Positions 6,929-7,691 of a DNA stretch of 7,691 nucleotides are shown here, piece after piece; within the stretch, counting starts at the first letter, position 1, and each line of letters begins with the position of its first letter. The position numbers were made by a program, and so were the translations under genes. The DNA is from Clostridia bacterium (GTDB lineage Bacteria; Bacillota; Clostridia; Christensenellales; Borkfalkiaceae): assembly GCA_017631725.1 (NCBI GenBank), contig JAGBSS010000025.1, positions 1 through 7,691 on the forward strand. Direction: 5' to 3'. Under the pieces are notes generated by a model. The model ran no database searches. It was not told the DNA's origin and saw only the letters and a list, made by a program, of their open reading frames with translations.

Positions 6929-7004
6929 TGGTGCGCCATCAGGGATTCGAACCCGGGACACCCTGATTAAGAGTCAGGTGCTCTACCAACTGAGCTAATG
7001 GCAC
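6929..7004 (-). tRNA. tRNA-Lys(CTT)
   Basis: The gene is 76 nt with an encoded CCA (6931-6929) and discriminator A. The cloverleaf is complete: acceptor GTGCCAT/ATGGCGC with one U-G pair, D arm AGCTC…GAGC, anticodon loop CTCTTAA giving CTT, and a normal TTCGAAT T-loop. It is the last gene of the operon and lies only 4 nt from the neighbouring tRNA-Lys(TTT), to which it is very similar in the body. Confidence 0.96.
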
Positions 7005-7008
7005 TTAG

Positions 7009-7084
7009 TGGTGGCTCATCGGGGAGTCGAACCCCGGACACCGTGATTAAAAGTCACGTGCTCTACCATCTGAGCTAATGAACC
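7009..7084 (-). tRNA. tRNA-Lys(TTT)
   Basis: The gene is 76 nt with an encoded CCA and discriminator A. The acceptor is GGTTCAT/ATGAGCC with one U-G pair, the anticodon loop CTTTTAA gives TTT, and the T-loop TTCGACT is normal. It lies 7 nt downstream of tRNA-Gln and 4 nt upstream of tRNA-Lys(CTT). Confidence 0.96.
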
Positions 7085-7091
7085 GTATATT

Positions 7092-7166
7092 TGGCAGGGG
7101 TGGCTGGATTTGAACCAACGCATGACGGAATCAAAATCCGTTGCCTTACCGCTTGGCGACACCCCT
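7092..7166 (-). tRNA. tRNA-Gln(TTG)
   Basis: The gene is 75 nt with an encoded CCA and discriminator G. The acceptor AGGGGTG/CACCCCT has a weak A1-U72 first pair. The anticodon stem ACGGA/TCCGT carries the loop TTTTGAT, giving TTG, and the T-loop TTCAAAT is normal. The D arm GCCAAGCGGTAAGGC is typical for bacterial tRNA-Gln. Confidence 0.96.
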
Positions 7167-7186
7167 ACCGCCCAAAAAATTGGAAA

Positions 7187-7264
7187 TGGGGCGGGTGATG
7201 GGAATCGGACCCACGACCTCAAGGACCACAATCTTGCGCTCTAACCAACTGAGCTACACCCGCC
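7187..7264 (-). tRNA. tRNA-His(GTG), with G-1
   Basis: The acceptor GCGGGTG-type helix is extended by a genomic G-1 (7264) opposite C73, the histidine identity element, and CCA is encoded (7189-7187). The anticodon loop TTGTGGT gives GTG. Two oddities are present. The anticodon stem CAAGA/CCTTG has an A31-C39 mismatch. The T-loop reads TCCGATT, with C at position 55 instead of the conserved U. Its 3' third (7215-7191) is identical to that of tRNA-Gly. Confidence 0.93.
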
Positions 7265-7268
7265 ATGA

Positions 7269-7345
7269 TGGTGCGCCTGAAGGGATTCGAACCCCTGACC
7301 CTCGGCTTAGAAGGCCGATGCTCTATCCAACTGAGCTACAGGTGC
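7269..7345 (-). tRNA. tRNA-Arg(TCT)
   Basis: The gene is 77 nt with an encoded CCA and discriminator A. The anticodon stem TCGGC/GCCGA carries the loop CTTCTAA, giving TCT. The T-loop TTCGAAT is normal. The acceptor GCACCTG/CAGGCGC contains one mismatch, A3-C70. It ends 4 nt before tRNA-His. Confidence 0.95.
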
Positions 7346-7370
7346 ATAATGCCTTCGCCTGAAGGAAGTT

Positions 7371-7444
<74 letters not shown>

Positions 7445-7458
7445 AACATTCTTTCTGG

Positions 7459-7510
7459 AAACAATGCTAATGAATTATATCAAAATGTGATTTTATTGTC
7501 AACTGTTTAC
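7459..7510 (-). repeat. 52-bp inverted repeat, left arm (carries the tRNA promoter)
   Basis: Its reverse complement matches 7631-7682 at 51 of 52 positions; the only mismatch is 7496 against 7645. Identity runs from 8 bp upstream of the -35 box to about 15 bp past the -10 box. The arms are separated by a 120-bp AT-rich centre. Confidence 0.95.
7474..7502 (-). promoter_or_regulatory. Consensus promoter of the six-tRNA operon
   Basis: The minus strand reads TTGACA (7502-7497), a 17-bp spacer and TATAAT (7479-7474), an exact sigma-A consensus. Transcription should begin near 7467, about 23 nt before tRNA-Gly. The AT-rich tract upstream could act as an UP element. Confidence 0.93.
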
Positions 7511-7520
7511 TGATTAAATT

Positions 7521-7547
7521 TTAAAAATTTTGTATAAAAATAATTTG
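7521..7547. repeat. Imperfect AT-rich direct repeat, copy 1
   Basis: TTAAAAATTTT is followed, after a 4-nt insert, by AAAAATAATTTG. The same two blocks occur at 7608-7631 with a 1-nt insert. The copies lie at opposite ends of the centre between the inverted-repeat arms. Low sequence complexity tempers confidence. Confidence 0.55.
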
Positions 7548-7607
7548 GGGCATAAAAAAGAATTATATGCTAATAAACGCTAAATTTTTACTAATAATAT
7601 TTTTTCC

Positions 7608-7631
7608 TTAAAAATTTTCAAAAATAATTTG
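7608..7631. repeat. Imperfect AT-rich direct repeat, copy 2
   Basis: This is the second copy of the blocks described at 7521-7547, ending directly at the right inverted-repeat arm, just upstream of the right-hand promoter. Confidence 0.55.
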
Positions 7632-7682
7632 TAAACAGTTGACATTAAAATCACATTTTGATATAATTCATTAGCATTGTTT
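7631..7682 (+). repeat. 52-bp inverted repeat, right arm (carries a rightward promoter)
   Basis: This is the mirror copy of 7459-7510 with one mismatch. Similarity stops at 7682 (A7683 against the complement of G7458) and on the inner side before 7631. Confidence 0.95.
7639..7667 (+). promoter_or_regulatory. Consensus promoter reading rightward out of the window
   Basis: TTGACA (7639-7644), a 17-bp spacer and TATAAT (7662-7667) form an exact sigma-A consensus identical to the tRNA promoter apart from one spacer base. Its transcript would start near 7674. The unit it drives is not in the window; another stable RNA operon is a reasonable guess from the shared promoter. Confidence 0.9.
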
Positions 7683-7691
7683 ACAGCATAA

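Noticed and set aside
7570..7595. CTAA motifs at 7570, 7580 and 7591 with about 10-bp spacing
   Set aside because: The motifs are short words in very AT-rich DNA; three phased copies are easily due to chance.
7459..7682. MITE-like mobile element with 52-bp terminal inverted repeats
   Set aside because: No target-site duplication is visible at the outer edges, and both arms contain functional-looking promoters in their proper place; the promoter-duplication explanation fits better.

Overview
The window looks like part of a low-GC Bacillota (Firmicutes) chromosome, probably a clostridial lineage. Supporting signs are a T-box tRNA-sensing leader, AT-rich codon use, azlC/azlD exporter genes, strong AGGAG-type ribosome binding sites, hairpin-plus-U-tract terminators, and tRNA genes that all encode their own CCA ends. 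I cannot name a species.

Left part (1-2506, + strand). The window opens inside a T-box leader; the specifier stem (stem I) is mostly cut off by the left edge. The leader controls a single gene (178-2469) encoding an unusual fusion: an XRE-type helix-turn-helix, a cupin domain, and a complete AMP-forming acyl-CoA ligase with its catalytic motifs intact. A strong, partly bidirectional terminator separates it from the convergent genes that follow.

Middle part (2522-5777, - strand). A two-gene operon runs leftward: a GH78 (alpha-L-rhamnosidase-like) glycosidase without a signal peptide, then an FAD-dependent oxidoreductase of the PF12831 type 10 bp downstream. The operon promoter (TTTACA-17-TATAAT) sits so close to the GH78 start codon that the mRNA should be leaderless or nearly so. 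Its -35 box overlaps the U-tract of the terminator of the preceding gene pair.

Next (5781-6828, - strand). azlC and azlD overlap by 8 bp and encode a predicted branched-chain amino acid exporter.

Right part (6899-7691). Six tRNA genes form one leftward operon, read as Gly(TCC)-Arg(TCT)-His(GTG)-Gln(TTG)-Lys(TTT)-Lys(CTT), with a perfect-consensus promoter and a strong terminator. The tRNA-Gly and tRNA-His genes carry C at the normally invariant U55 and share an identical 25-nt 3' segment. Upstream, the tRNA promoter lies in one arm of a 52-bp inverted repeat with one mismatch. The other arm carries the same TTGACA-17-TATAAT promoter pointing outward to the right, towards an unseen transcription unit.

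The most notable items are the T-box-controlled regulator-ligase fusion, the twin mirror-image stable-RNA promoters, the shared U55C change in two tRNAs, and the predicted leaderless GH78-oxidoreductase transcript.
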